A stretch of 36,041 nt of DNA from Bartonella gabonensis (GTDB lineage Bacteria; Pseudomonadota; Alphaproteobacteria; Rhizobiales; Rhizobiaceae), in assembly GCF_903679515.1 (NCBI RefSeq), contig NZ_CAHOYM010000017.1, positions 1-36,041 on the forward strand, in the 5' to 3' direction. Positions 18,368 through 27,492 of this stretch are shown here, in pieces. Each line of letters begins with the position of its first letter. Position 1 is the stretch's first letter. Both the position numbers and the translations under genes were made by a program. A model generated the notes under the pieces. That model made no database searches. It was not told the DNA's origin and saw only the letters and a program-made list of their open reading frames with translations.

Positions 18368-18419
18368 GTTTTAAATCCTTAAAACTGAACATAATTGCAT
18401 TAATCTTAGAAAGTTCTCG

Positions 18420-18446
18420 CTAGCACTCTGCAAAAGTGAATGCTAA
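18420..18446 (-). promoter_or_regulatory. CIRCE operator (HrcA binding site) of groESL
   Basis: Inverted repeat CTAGCACTC - nine bases - GAATGCTAA, against the consensus TTAGCACTC-N9-GAGTGCTAA (two mismatches). In alphaproteobacteria the HrcA repressor binds this element to control groESL on heat shock. The position just upstream of groES fits. Confidence 0.88.
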
Positions 18447-18611
18447 CACTATCCAAGATATAAAATCGGCTTTTCTCAATGTCAAGGATAGCCATAAAAT
18501 AATTTCTCTCTATAATTTCTCTATGAATTGAAACTTCCACGTCTTGCTTCTTCTTGCACTTTCGCGTTATTAAGCTTTTTTAAGAACCCGTGAACAAAAA
18601 AGGATCTTATC

Positions 18612-20000
18612 ATGGTTGAAACACGTCAGGAAACGGATAGCTTTGGAACGATTTCGGTACGCCAAGATCGTTATTGGGGTGCACAAACTGAACGTTCTCT
18701 GCATAATTTTAATATTGGCATTGAAAAGCAGCCTCTTACTATCATTTACGCCTTAAGCCTTGTGAAAAAAGCAGCCGCTCTTGTCAATATGGATAAAGGC
18801 AAACTTTCTCCCAAGATTGGTAAAGCCATTGTCACAGCTGCCGATGAAGTTCTTTCTGGCGCTTTTGATGAGCATTTTCCCCTTTCTGTTTGGCAAACAG
18901 GCTCAGGAACACAAAGCAATATGAATGTCAATGAAGTGATTGCCAACCATGCCAGCATGCTTTTAGGGGGCAAATTGGGAAGCAAAAAACCGGTTCACCC
19001 CAATGACCATGTCAATATGAGTCAATCCTCCAACGATTCTTTTCCCACGGCGCTTCATATTGCCACCACGCTGCAAACACGCCAACATCTCTTTCCTATT
19101 CTTGAAGCACTCATTACCACTTTCAAGAAAAAAGAAGAAGAATTTGCCGACATCATCAAAATTGGACGCACCCATACACAGGATGCCACCCCCTTAACAC
19201 TTGCCCAAGAATTTTCAGGCTATCGAGTTGCGCTGGAATCCAGTCTTTGTCGTATTGAAACAGCCCTTGCTGATGTTCAAATGCTTGCTCAAGGTGGAAC
19301 AGCTGTGGGAACAGGTCTCAACGCTCCGAAAGGCTTTGACATTGCCTTTGCAGAAACCATCAGCACCCTCACAGGAATCTCCTTTAAGACGGCACACAAT
19401 AAATTTGAAGCACTTGCCCATCATGGTGCTCTTGCACATTTCCACGGAAGCTTGAATGCCTTAGCCGCAGATCTGTTTAAAATTGCCAATGACATTCGGT
19501 TTTTAGGTTCCGGTCCCCGTTCTGGCTTAGGCGAACTCAACTTACCTGAAAATGAACCTGGATCTTCTATTATGCCCGGCAAGGTCAACCCCACCCAGTG
19601 TGAAGCCATGACCATGATTGCCGCCCAAGTTTTTGGCAATCATACGACTGTCACCTTTGCCGCAAGTCAGGGGCATTTTGAGCTCAACGTCTATAAACCT
19701 GTTATTGGCTATAACGTTTTACAATCAATCACCCTTCTGGGAGATTGCATGCGTTCTTTTGATATGCATTGCATTCAAGGATTACGAGCCAATCGCATTC
19801 ATATTCACACGCTCATGGAACGCTCACTTATGTTAGTCACAGCCCTTGCCCCAGAAATTGGCTATGAAAAAGCCGCTGAAATTGCCAAGGCAGCCCATAA
19901 AAATGATACAACTTTGCGCACCGAAGCTCTCAAAGCAGGGGTTTCTGGAGAAGATTATGACCGGCTGGTTGATCCCAAAAAGATGATCGCTCCGCAATAA
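18612..20000 (+). CDS. fumC: Class II fumarate hydratase
   Basis: 462 residues, normal for the iron-independent, homotetrameric fumarase that interconverts fumarate and malate in the TCA cycle. Motifs in order: [20 protein letters not shown] near the N-terminus, [14 protein letters not shown] (substrate binding), [22 protein letters not shown], and the superfamily signature [13 protein letters not shown] near residues 318-330. AAGGATC precedes the ATG. It diverges from groESL across a 165-base gap, so the two promoters share that region. A decayed piece of this gene lies about 420 bases past its stop. Confidence 0.97.
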   Translation: MVETRQETDSFGTISVRQDRYWGAQTERSLHNFNIGIEKQPLTIIYALSLVKKAAALVNMDKGKLSPKIGKAIVTAADEVLSGAFDEHFPLSVWQTGSGTQSNMNVNEVIANHASMLLGGKLGSKKPVHPNDHVNMSQSSNDSFPTALHIATTLQTRQHLFPILEALITTFKKKEEEFADIIKIGRTHTQDATPLTLAQEFSGYRVALESSLCRIETALADVQMLAQGGTAVGTGLNAPKGFDIAFAETISTLTGISFKTAHNKFEALAHHGALAHFHGSLNALAADLFKIANDIRFLGSGPRSGLGELNLPENEPGSSIMPGKVNPTQCEAMTMIAAQVFGNHTTVTFAASQGHFELNVYKPVIGYNVLQSITLLGDCMRSFDMHCIQGLRANRIHIHTLMERSLMLVTALAPEIGYEKAAEIAKAAHKNDTTLRTEALKAGVSGEDYDRLVDPKKMIAPQ

Positions 20001-20162
20001 AGAAGCCGATAAAGAAAAAAAGAAGCAAACTTCTTCAACACCTTTATCATCATAAACATTGGGGCCCTCTCACGCACCGATGATGGTTACCAAGACTGTT
20101 CATTTCAGGCTCTTATCCACATTTTAGCTTTGATCAACAAGAGAAACGATATTGATTTATTG

Positions 20163-20405
20163 AGAGCTCCAAATCCTGTAGGATTCTCTCATTTCAAATC
20201 TGTTCTATATTGAATCAATCAAAAACACTGGCTTGGCTCTCACAAGCCAGATGAGGGTATGGCATAAAATTGTATAAGATAAAGGACTCAAAATGCCTCC
20301 AATGAACGGTCGAGAAGCACCAAAGGTTGATCCACAACATTTTAGAGCAAGCCCAAATGTATAATGAAGTGTGTGATGGTATCAGCTTGCTCTTTTATGG
20401 AAGCA
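20163..20405 (+). repeat. Dispersed intergenic repeat, copy A
   Basis: Two blocks: AGCTCCAAATCCTGTAGGAT... CAAATCTGTTC (20163-20206) and AAAATGCCTCCAATGAACGG ... CTTGCTCTTTTATGGAAGC (20290-20405). Related blocks occur near 28295 (first block inverted) and 28565, and near 30970 and 31075. The first block also occurs near 7951. Confidence 0.55.
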
Positions 20406-20419
20406 CAAAGAGCGGAGTG

Positions 20420-20640
20420 TTCAATGAAAGAACAGCGGCTGGAATAAAACGCAACGCCCCGCACGATTTTAACCTTAAGCTTTCAGCTTTGCTAAAAACA
20501 ATCTGTGCCCTCACAAGAGGTATCCTTTAAGATAGCACGCAATAAATTTGAGGCGCTTGCCCATCATAGAGCCTTTACCCATTTCCCCCTCCAAAGTCTG
20601 TGTTCATGCGCTGCCCTCTTTTAAATTACCCATAACAATC
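20420..20640 (+). pseudogene. Decayed partial copy of fumC
   Basis: Aligns by eye with fumC 19287-19495. The best block is CAATAAATTTGA.GC.CTTGCCCATCAT, followed by CATTTCC and a segment ending TTTAAA. The fragment corresponds to about residues 225-295, has gaps and stops, and lies in the same orientation as the parent. It cannot encode an enzyme. The intergenic region otherwise (20001-21286) shows no gene. Confidence 0.6.
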
Positions 20641-21286
20641 GCCCTTTAGGCTCTCAGCCTCCTTACAGCTGAAACGAACAAGAAGAATGGTTTATCATTT
20701 TATATGAATGAGAAACCGCATGAAAGAATGCTCTCTCTCTTCCACCCTTTTTATTCTTCATAGTGCCCCTTGTTATTTTTTCATATTCCATTCAAACGAT
20801 ACGCTTGGCTCATCACAAGTAAGCATGGCATATCGATAAAAAATCATTGAAAAAAGGGCTCTTCTTCTCAAATTCTCAAGGCTATCAGCCATACAAGTTA
20901 AATTCCCAAGGTTATCGCCATACAAGAGTCTTCACAATATTAAAAACTGGCCAAGAAAAAGCATCGAAAGGCCCCACCCTGCACTTTTAAAGACAAAGGA
21001 CATTGCTATTAAGCATATATATTAAGCACAAAAATAATAATTATGATGGATAATGTATTTATCATTAAACAATAAGAAGTATTTTTATCTACAAACTGAT
21101 CTTTTTAACAAGATAAAAGTTTATTTATTATGCCATAATGTTTTCTAAAACATAAAGAACACTTAAAAGGATACATCCCCAAAAAAATCTTGAAAATCAA
21201 GGCTTATAAGAAAAAAAGACAAGATAAACACGTTTAAAAAACACTTAATGATGAAAAATTATAGATTTTTAGAGTATTTTATTTTT

Positions 21287-21300
21287 CATAATGATAATTA
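21287..21300. promoter_or_regulatory. Fur-like AT-rich site upstream of the heme-binding-type protein
   Basis: CATAATGATAATTA resembles two hexamers of a Fur-type box (GATAAT) and lies about 30 bases before the -10 TATAAT at 21329-21334. A GGGGA ribosome site precedes ATG 21369. The regulator is not established; Irr or RirA sites are also possible in this group. Confidence 0.3.
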
Positions 21301-21368
21301 AATATAGATTTTTTTAACCAATTCATGTATAATGCGTTCTGTATTTGAAATAAATTGGGGATGTTTTT

Positions 21369-22262
21369 ATGAATACAAAATGTTTAATTGCACTATCTCT
21401 TTTCACTTTTATAACAGCTTCAACAGCGCAAGCAGCCGATACGGTAGTTTTTCAGCCATCAAAACCGAATGTTTCAGCGCCAAGTAGTTTATCGTCACAA
21501 ATCACACCGGTTAATGTTTCTAAGCCTTTTTCTTGGACTGGTTTTTATTTTGGCGGACAAGTTGGATATATTTCCAATAACAACACTTTAAATTACATGC
21601 CAGAAGCAACGAGAGGAAAATGGGCTTGGGTCAACAGAGATTTATCACCAGAACTATCAGGATTTGAAGGCGGTTTTTATGCAGGTGCTAATCTTGATCT
21701 AGGAGATGACCTTGTTGTCGGTATTGATACGGATATGGTCTGGTTGGGGAAGGAAAACACCCAAACGGACAATAGAAGGAAAATTCTCGATAAATTAGAC
21801 TCCATTAACGCTACCTTACAAGCAGCTGGAGTTCCTATTATAGAACCTTCCAATAGCCAGAATGAAATGCTCGCCCACCATAATGATATTGTTGTGACCA
21901 GTGTAACATTGAAAGAAAAATGGGCTGGTGCTCTGCGTGCGCGGCTTGGTTTTGCTTCCCATCGTCTTATGCCTTATATTGCAGGGGGCATTACCTACAC
22001 ACAGATGCAATATATCCTGTCACTTTTAGCAAAATCGCAAGAAGATTCGACAGTATTTGCATCTAGCGACGTGTTCGATAAAACAAAAACAATGATTGGT
22101 TATACTGCTGGTGCTGGCTTTGATTTCGCTATAACAGAGAGCATGATCATGCGTACAGAATATCGTTATTCAGAGTTTATGAAACAGAAATTTTTAAATG
22201 ATGAACTTGAAATAAACGCCAAAATGCATGATTTTCGCCTTGGCATCGCTTATAAATTCTAA
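21369..22262 (+). CDS. Heme-binding protein / Omp31-type outer membrane beta-barrel (Hbp/Pap31 family)
   Basis: 297 residues. A signal peptide (KCLIALSLFTFITASTAQA, cleavage before ADTVVF) leads to a short Pro/Ser-rich linker and then the Omp25/31 barrel start PFSWTGFYFGGQVGY. Repeated amphipathic strands follow, including FEGGFYAGANLDLG, GALRARLGFASHRLMPYIAGG and ending DFRLGIAYKF with the C-terminal Phe needed for barrel assembly. In Bartonella such proteins (HbpA-E) bind heme at the surface and are a main source of iron. A long loop between residues 130 and 175 is presumably exposed. It stands alone, with its own promoter and terminator. Which Hbp paralogue it is cannot be told from the sequence alone. 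Confidence 0.85.
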   Translation: MNTKCLIALSLFTFITASTAQAADTVVFQPSKPNVSAPSSLSSQITPVNVSKPFSWTGFYFGGQVGYISNNNTLNYMPEATRGKWAWVNRDLSPELSGFEGGFYAGANLDLGDDLVVGIDTDMVWLGKENTQTDNRRKILDKLDSINATLQAAGVPIIEPSNSQNEMLAHHNDIVVTSVTLKEKWAGALRARLGFASHRLMPYIAGGITYTQMQYILSLLAKSQEDSTVFASSDVFDKTKTMIGYTAGAGFDFAITESMIMRTEYRYSEFMKQKFLNDELEINAKMHDFRLGIAYKF

Positions 22263-22287
22263 TGTCTTGTAAAAAAAATGAAACATT

Positions 22288-22318
22288 AAAAAAACCCTGT
22301 TAAAAACAGGGTTTTTTT
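22288..22318 (+). terminator. Rho-independent terminator
   Basis: AAAACCCTGTT-AAAA-ACAGGGTTTT with a T-run, 26 bases after the barrel-protein stop. Confidence 0.85.
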
Positions 22319-23666
22319 ACGCCTCTCCATCCCCTTAATAAAGACGAAGACTCTAACAACCAGCGCTAAACTATCAACAAAGGATTGCAAAACCATCCAG
22401 CTTCTACAAGTTCTTATCGCCTCCTCCTTTTATAGGACACATTTGAAAGATAAGGGTCTTACCCTCACGAGCATTAGCGCCATCATAAAATTAAGGGAGA
22501 ACACTGATATTTCTTTAAAACAAAGACGGGTACTGCGCATCAACAACCGCTGCTGATGATAAAGTGACAACAGTATAAGAGAGAAGAGTGTATGTCTTTA
22601 TTTTTCATCCTCTTCTTCGCGGCCTCCCAAAGGAATGTTCTTCATCACGGTTTTCTCAGTGTCAATGCACCGTTTAACCTTCTTTTGCCTTAATAAGATT
22701 GCTTGATAAGATAAAGAGAATTAACTTTTTCGCCAAATCTGAAAGAACAAAGATTTTAAACCCCATTTTAAAACCTCATGTTTGTTTGTAAAAAACAACA
22801 ACTCTCGGGGCAAGTTCTTTTTGCAATCCCATTTCATGGGATTCACTTCAACTTAAAAACGCTATGGATAAACCCTCACCTGAATATTCAATACGCATTG
22901 CAAAAAATACTGCAACGACTTGCCTTCTATCCCCCCTTCAAATAACATCGTTTTACAGCTATTTTCCTGCCAAAGTAGAGCAGAGATATTACCCCTCTCT
23001 GTTTAAGTCATTTTTGAAACAAAAGAGACATCTCATTTAGAGAGAATATAAAGGTGTAAAAACCCAAAAACCGTTTGTGACACTCCGCATCCAGCCTTAC
23101 CCTCTCCTTTAAACTTCTGCAGCATGTAAAAGCCAAGCCCTTTATTTTAAAACACATGGCCTCACACGTGTTTTCCCCATGTCTTAGCTCACACCCCTCA
23201 TATCATAGGAGAGCGCCTCAAATCAAACAGACGCCCCCCAATACACGGCCTCGTTCACGCACTTCTTTTCAAGAAAGATTGAACTCTCCAACCCATTTCG
23301 CAACAGCGCCTATAAAGAATAAAATCTAAAAATGAAATTGATTTTGCACCCTCTTTACACTTCACCCCCCCCCTCTTTAAACTTCATCAAAGAGCAAGCT
23401 AGAACCCCTTTGTCCCCTTTCCAAGGATAACCTATCGCACTGAATAAGATTCATGAAAAGGCTTGCTTTTCTTGTACAATTTTACACCACCACGCGCGCG
23501 CATCCAGCTTGTCATGTGCAAAAGACATGATTTCAGTCAATTGACAATAAACAAATTTGAAATAAGAAAACCCTCTAGTATTGGAGATCAATCATTCAAC
23601 CGGCAAAACAGCAAACACTCTTGATAAACCGCAATGTTTTATAACTCCCAAAGTTTTATAAATTCC
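22319..23666. other. 1.3 kb without a recognisable gene
   Basis: No ORF with coding character or ribosome site. A minus-strand open frame ending near 22600 (ILLRQKKVKRCIDTEKTVMK, then NIPLGGREEEDEK) without a good start may be the tail of a dead gene. The rest holds T-rich and C-rich runs only. Confidence 0.4.
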
Positions 23667-23795
23667 AAGCAGCTTTTATAAGGAACAGACCCAATGGCAT
23701 GTGTTTTGTCTTCCCATTCTCTTTTAAACAAACATCTTCGTCTTGAACCCAGCAGAAAAGAACAAAGTTTATGGGATTTTTTTCTCGCTTTTTGC
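23667..23795 (+). pseudogene. Duplicated 5' end of the dsbB-like gene
   Basis: 129 bases nearly identical (about four differences) to 24726-24854: leader, ribosome site AAGGAACAG, ATG at 23694 and the first 34 codons (MACVLSSHSLLNKHLRLEPS...). Homology stops abruptly at CTTTTTGC. The frame then runs by chance into the antisense of tRNA-Leu. It is a partial duplication, not a gene. Confidence 0.85.
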
Positions 23796-23853
23796 AGGAT
23801 TTTATCAATCCATATAATGCCCTATGACAGAATAAAGGAGAGAATTTATAAAG

Positions 23854-23938
23854 TGGTGCGGGTGGTCGGACTCGAACCGACACTCCTTTCGGAACCAGAT
23901 TTTGAGTCTGGCGCGTCTACCAGTTCCACCACACCCGC
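23854..23938 (-). tRNA. tRNA-Leu (anticodon CAA)
   Basis: 85 nt with encoded CCA. Acceptor GCGGGTG pairs with CACCCGC; the D-loop includes AACTGGTAGAC; the anticodon stem CCAGA/TCTGG holds the loop CTCAAAA with CAA at 34-36; a variable arm TTCC-GAAA-GGA is present as in class II tRNAs; the T-arm contains GGTTCGAGTCC. It decodes UUG. Confidence 0.95.
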
Positions 23939-24134
23939 ATATTGTTATAAAAGACAAACTTGTCGATTATCTCTTTGCACTATATGAAGAAGGACAGATT
24001 CGTCAACAGAAGACTTCTTATTTTTTAAGAATTCCTCTCATTTTCTTCTCTGTTTTATGGAATATTTTTTTCTATTACATTGTATAGCAATTTCATTTGC
24101 AAAGTTTTTACCTCTTATAATTTATAAAAAACTC

Positions 24135-24740
24135 ATGATATTAAACAAATTAAAGCTTTGGACGATTTCTTTAGCAAATCGGCATACAGCACCACACTGG
24201 CTTGGTTTCATTGCCTTTATTGAAAGTTCTTTTTTTCCAATTCCCGTCGATATTTTATATATCCCGCTGCTTCTTATTCGTCAAAAGCGGGTTTATCGCT
24301 ATGCTTTAATTGCAACGATCTGTTCTGTTTTAGGAGGTATTGCTGGTTGGTTTATCGGACATTTTGCCTATGAAACCCTTGCCAAACCCATTTTAGAATT
24401 TTACGGTAAAGTTGAAAGTTTTGAAGCTCTGAAAAACCATGCAACGCTGCAATTTCTGATTATTTTACTGATAACATCAGGTTTTTTTCATCTTCCCCCC
24501 ATAAAAATTGTCACAATTTTAGCCGGTGTGATGAGTATCCGTCTTGAACTTTTCATTCTTATTTGTATTTTTTCCAGAGGAGCTCGTTTTTATCTTCTCG
24601 CTTGGTTGATTAAACATTTTGGACAAAAAGCCATGAATTTTTTCACACAGCATTTCAAATGGATTGTACTCGTGGTGTGTGTTAATCTTCTTTTGATTTA
24701 TGGGATTTTCATCGTTTTTTTAAACAAGCAGCTTTTATAA
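24135..24740 (+). CDS. DedA/YqaA-family inner membrane protein
   Basis: 201 residues from ATG 24135 (the frame is open to 24057, but the extra 26 residues look like chance). Family features: an N-terminal region WLGFIAFIESSFFPIPVDIL, where the Glu and the FFPIPxD turn are typical of DedA/SNARE-associated (VTT) proteins; a Gly-rich segment GGIAGWFIGHFAYETLAKPI; a re-entrant-like block GFFHLPPIKIVTILAGVMSI; then RGARFYLLAWLIKHFG and a last membrane helix. DedA proteins are tied to lipid-carrier flipping and membrane homeostasis. It ends 12 bases before the dsbB-like gene, so the two are probably one operon. Start choice is uncertain because no strong ribosome site is seen. Confidence 0.8.
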   Translation: MILNKLKLWTISLANRHTAPHWLGFIAFIESSFFPIPVDILYIPLLLIRQKRVYRYALIATICSVLGGIAGWFIGHFAYETLAKPILEFYGKVESFEALKNHATLQFLIILLITSGFFHLPPIKIVTILAGVMSIRLELFILICIFSRGARFYLLAWLIKHFGQKAMNFFTQHFKWIVLVVCVNLLLIYGIFIVFLNKQLL

Positions 24741-24752
24741 GGAACAGACCCA

Positions 24753-25322
24753 ATGGCATGTGTTTTGTCTTCCCATTCCCTTTTAAACAAGCATCTTCGT
24801 CTTGAACCCAGTAGAAAAGAACAAAGTTTATGGGCTTTTTTTCTCGCTTTTTGCTTGTCTGCCACCGTAGGTCTTGCCCTTGGTTTTGAACATATTGGCG
24901 GCTATCTTTCTTGTGATTTATGTCTTATCGAGCGTTTTCCCTATTACGGTGCCATACCATTTTTACTCTTAGCAGGTTTTGGGGCATGGTGTTTTCCCAT
25001 GTCTTCTTGGATACAACTTTTATTTTTATGTGTTTTTGTCTTAATGAGCATCAGCCTTGTTTTAGCCATTTATCATGCTGGTGTTGAATATGGCTTTTGG
25101 GAAGCTCCCCTCAGTTGTGGTTTAAGTGCCGAGCGAAAAACCTCAGACATTAACCAACTTCTGAATCAATTAAACAACATTCACCCTCCTTCTTGTTCTG
25201 AAGCTCCCGCACGTTTTCTTTTTCTTTCATTTGCCGGTTGGAATGTGGTTGCAAGTTTAATTTTCACCCTTATGAGCCTCTATATTACTTCAAAAGGAAT
25301 TCTTTCAGGCCACAAGGCATAA
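24753..25322 (+). CDS. DsbB-like disulfide bond formation protein
   Basis: 189 residues, four membrane segments (about 26-46, 67-85, 88-108, 155-180). DsbB passes electrons from periplasmic DsbA to quinone. The first redox pair is CDLC (residues about 54-57) in GGYLSCDLCLIERFPYYG; the second pair is SCGL and PSCSEAP, either side of a loop. The last part has the FAGWNVV block. AAGGAACAG precedes ATG 24753. Its first 129 bases are copied beyond tRNA-Leu at 23667. Partner to the upstream DedA-type gene. Confidence 0.85.
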   Translation: MACVLSSHSLLNKHLRLEPSRKEQSLWAFFLAFCLSATVGLALGFEHIGGYLSCDLCLIERFPYYGAIPFLLLAGFGAWCFPMSSWIQLLFLCVFVLMSISLVLAIYHAGVEYGFWEAPLSCGLSAERKTSDINQLLNQLNNIHPPSCSEAPARFLFLSFAGWNVVASLIFTLMSLYITSKGILSGHKA

Positions 25323-25739
25323 ACTAATCACCGCCCCCACGTGGAACACATCCTTGCTCTTTAAAACACCGCATCGCGCATGGGGGCTCCCACAGCACAA
25401 AAAAGCCCCATCGCAAAGCCCTCAGAGCATCAAAACACCCCTTTTTCGTCCACGCCCCCCTTCTCCTCATCAAGCCTCTCCTTGAACTTTAAAACAGATG
25501 CAACAGCCTTTTGTTTGAAAAATATCCTGCTGTTTTCTTTTTCATGCATTCACAGCTTGAATGTTGTTATCAATATCCTCTTCTCCAAAGGAGAGAGAAA
25601 CAACAAAAACAACGAATATCTGTATTTTATTTTTTTGCTTCTCTGTACTTACTTCTCTGTACTTATAAGATAGAAGCAGGCAGCAGAAAAGCAATCAGAA
25701 AATTAAGTGAGGGGACCGATATATATTGAATGGTCAACC
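25323..25739. other. Non-coding leader
   Basis: The ORF at 25380-25673 is low in coding character and lacks a ribosome site, so I do not call it. A short direct repeat TCTCTGTACTTA lies at about 25639-25660. Confidence 0.5.
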
Positions 25740-26279
25740 ATGTCTGAGGATAAAAACACAACGCCTCCCACTACCCCTCCCTCGCTTACTCCTGTAGAGA
25801 TCTGTCACGTTGAAGCACCACATATTGCGATGGAACATGATCATGCCGCATGGCGAGAACATGAGAAATTGAAATTAGGAGATCTCAATGCGCCTTATAC
25901 AAAACCCCCTCATATAAAACCGCGGCTCAAATCAGCACCGCGCATTAGACAAGTTTTTTGGTGCGATTTTCCTCATGATTCAATCCTCCCTGAATTTTGG
26001 AAAAAACGTCCTGTTTTAGTGCTCTCTAAGAATGCAAAACTCTATGGTAATGTTACAGTTTTACCCTTCTCGACAAAATCGCAACCGAATAATCCTGCGG
26101 CTTATCCCTTACAATCTCCGATAGAACATAAAAAAGCATGGATTATCTGCAATTATGTAACAACCGTCTCAGTAAGCCGTCTTAGTTGCTCACATAGTGG
26201 CGCCCCAAGGTTGTCGGAGGAAGAGTTTCATAAAGTTGTTGCTCTTATGCTTCAACATTTACCCCGTTTGCACCCTTGA
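25740..26279 (+). CDS. PemK/MazF-like protein (type II toxin fold), solitary
   Basis: 179 residues from ATG 25740; a GTG 11 codons upstream (25707) is an alternative. The C-terminal 110 residues look like the PemK/MazF barrel: RQVFWCDFPHDSILPEFWKK then RPVLVLSKN (the RPxxVxS strand), VTVLPFSTKSQ, and a strand after KKAWIICNYVTTVSVSRL with the Ser/Arg typical of the third motif, then the closing helix SEEEFHKVVALMLQHL. Family members cut mRNA and are neutralised by an antitoxin encoded just upstream. No such gene is here; instead there is a 70-residue N-terminal extension with several His. It may be a domesticated or orphan form. No lesions. Confidence 0.7.
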   Translation: MSEDKNTTPPTTPPSLTPVEICHVEAPHIAMEHDHAAWREHEKLKLGDLNAPYTKPPHIKPRLKSAPRIRQVFWCDFPHDSILPEFWKKRPVLVLSKNAKLYGNVTVLPFSTKSQPNNPAAYPLQSPIEHKKAWIICNYVTTVSVSRLSCSHSGAPRLSEEEFHKVVALMLQHLPRLHP

Positions 26280-26334
26280 CTTTTAAAAAAAACAAGCGTA
26301 TATAAAAAAGCATATATGGCATCAGTATTGGTGG

Positions 26335-26391
26335 CCGCTTCCCCGCAAGGGGAGATAGGAACGAAGGAGTGGGAAACCACTCCTTTCGTCA
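26335..26391 (+). ncRNA. Two adjacent GNRA-capped hairpins (terminator or structured RNA)
   Basis: CTTCCCC-GCAA-GGGGAG is followed after eight bases by ACGAAGGAGTGG-GAAA-CCACTCCTTTCGT, which has a 12-pair stem with one bulged T. Both loops are GNRA tetraloops only when read on the plus strand, which suggests a plus-strand RNA. A T-rich tail (CTCTTTTTG) follows 11 bases later. It could be the 3' end of the PemK-like transcript or a separate small RNA; I cannot match a known family. Confidence 0.4.
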
Positions 26392-26685
26392 TTTAAGCGC
26401 TCTTTTTGTTTTAAGCAATCCAACAAAATCATACCCATCATCACACAAAAGCAACAATAACAAACTGAAATAAAGAAGCTTACCCGATAGGCAAGGCTTA
26501 TAAACCTCCCTCTTCCTTTAGAAAACTGTTTCAGAATAAACAACTCTCAAGCAGCATTCTCCTTACACGGTTGCCTATTTCCTTTAAAAAAGCAATTTTA
26601 ATGGTCCACTTTATTTCCAAGAAATGCCCCCTATAGCAGAATATATTCTCCTTTGCCCGACCACCTTAAAAGCCCTTGTCATTCT

Positions 26686-26847
26686 TTAACATTGACCACC
26701 ATCACCATAGAGCAAGAGCTGTTCATCACGTCTATTGGCAAGCGATAAACTGCAATGTCGATCATCATCTGGACAACAACATATCATTTCAGGGTAACCA
26801 AGCCATACAGCCTTTATTCTTTTCCCATTTTCATCATGATAAATCAT
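26686..26847 (-). CDS. Small Cys-rich protein, unknown
   Basis: 53 residues, below common gene-finder cut-offs. ATG 26847 has AAAGGA at a good distance upstream (AAAAGGATACCTT). The peptide starts MIYHDENGKRIKAVWLGYPE, continues MICCCPDDDRHCSLSLANRR and ends LLLYGDGGQC. Five Cys and the CCC-PDDDRHC block suggest metal binding or disulfides, but I recognise no family. It lies between non-coding stretches (26392-26685 and 26848-26942). Real coding is supported only by the ribosome site and sensible composition. Confidence 0.45.
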   Translation of the reverse strand: MIYHDENGKRIKAVWLGYPEMICCCPDDDRHCSLSLANRRDEQLLLYGDGGQC

Positions 26848-26942
26848 AAGGTATCCTTTTCGTATTATGCCATAGAGAGGGTTCCGCTATGGCGCCAATT
26901 TTTCAAGAGAAATCCTGAACAGCGATAGAGAGCAAGGTTTTT

Positions 26943-27152
26943 TTAGGGAGAGCGCATAGGACGCCTTGCTTTGACCTTTTCCATCACAATGATAAATTCA
27001 AACTTTAACCAAAACGATAATACGCTCCCTCTAAATGATTTGCGCACCACCTCATCCGCCACAGGCTGCTCTAATGTCAGTGCATTTATCGGTGCATTTC
27101 CTTGAGAATTTTTTGCGCTTTTGCGCACTGTGAAAAAAGAAAATTTTTTCAT
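26943..27152 (-). CDS. Small basic protein, unknown
   Basis: 69 residues. ATG 27152 is preceded by AAGGGAG at a good distance. MKKFSFFTVRKSAKNSQGNA, then a hydrophobic stretch (SFWLKFEFIIVMEK) and a basic end. No recognisable motif. It may be the 5' remnant of a larger gene. 27153-27492 shows nothing. Confidence 0.35.
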   Translation of the reverse strand: MKKFSFFTVRKSAKNSQGNAPINALTLEQPVADEVVRKSFRGSVLSFWLKFEFIIVMEKVKARRPMRSP

Positions 27153-27492
27153 ATTTTACTCCCTTACATTTTCAATTCCATTACATTTTTAATCAATTTC
27201 AACTTCATGGCATTTTCAACTTCATTTCGATTGATTCGAATTGTACAACGCCCCAAAAACCAATAAAAATAGATGGTTATGTTATGAAAACGAGAGAGGA
27301 GGTTTCAGTCTTATGTAAGTCTTTTCCAGCCTAACTTATTTTTATAAAAAACGTTTTTTAAAAATATAAAGAATATTTTCTTATGTAAAAACGATCGCTT
27401 ATAACTTAGGGGAGGATAGCTTAAACCTCCCCCCTAGAAAGGCATTTCTGAATCATAAAGAGTCTAAATCATCAAGAGGAGCAATTATCACT

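Noticed and set aside
23694-23987. 97-codon ORF starting like dsbB
   Set aside because: Only the copied 34 codons are dsbB; the rest is unrelated sequence and the antisense of tRNA-Leu.
25380-25673. 97-codon ORF upstream of the PemK-like gene, considered as its antitoxin
   Set aside because: Ser/Pro-rich low-complexity start, hydrophobic end, no DNA-binding motif, no ribosome site.
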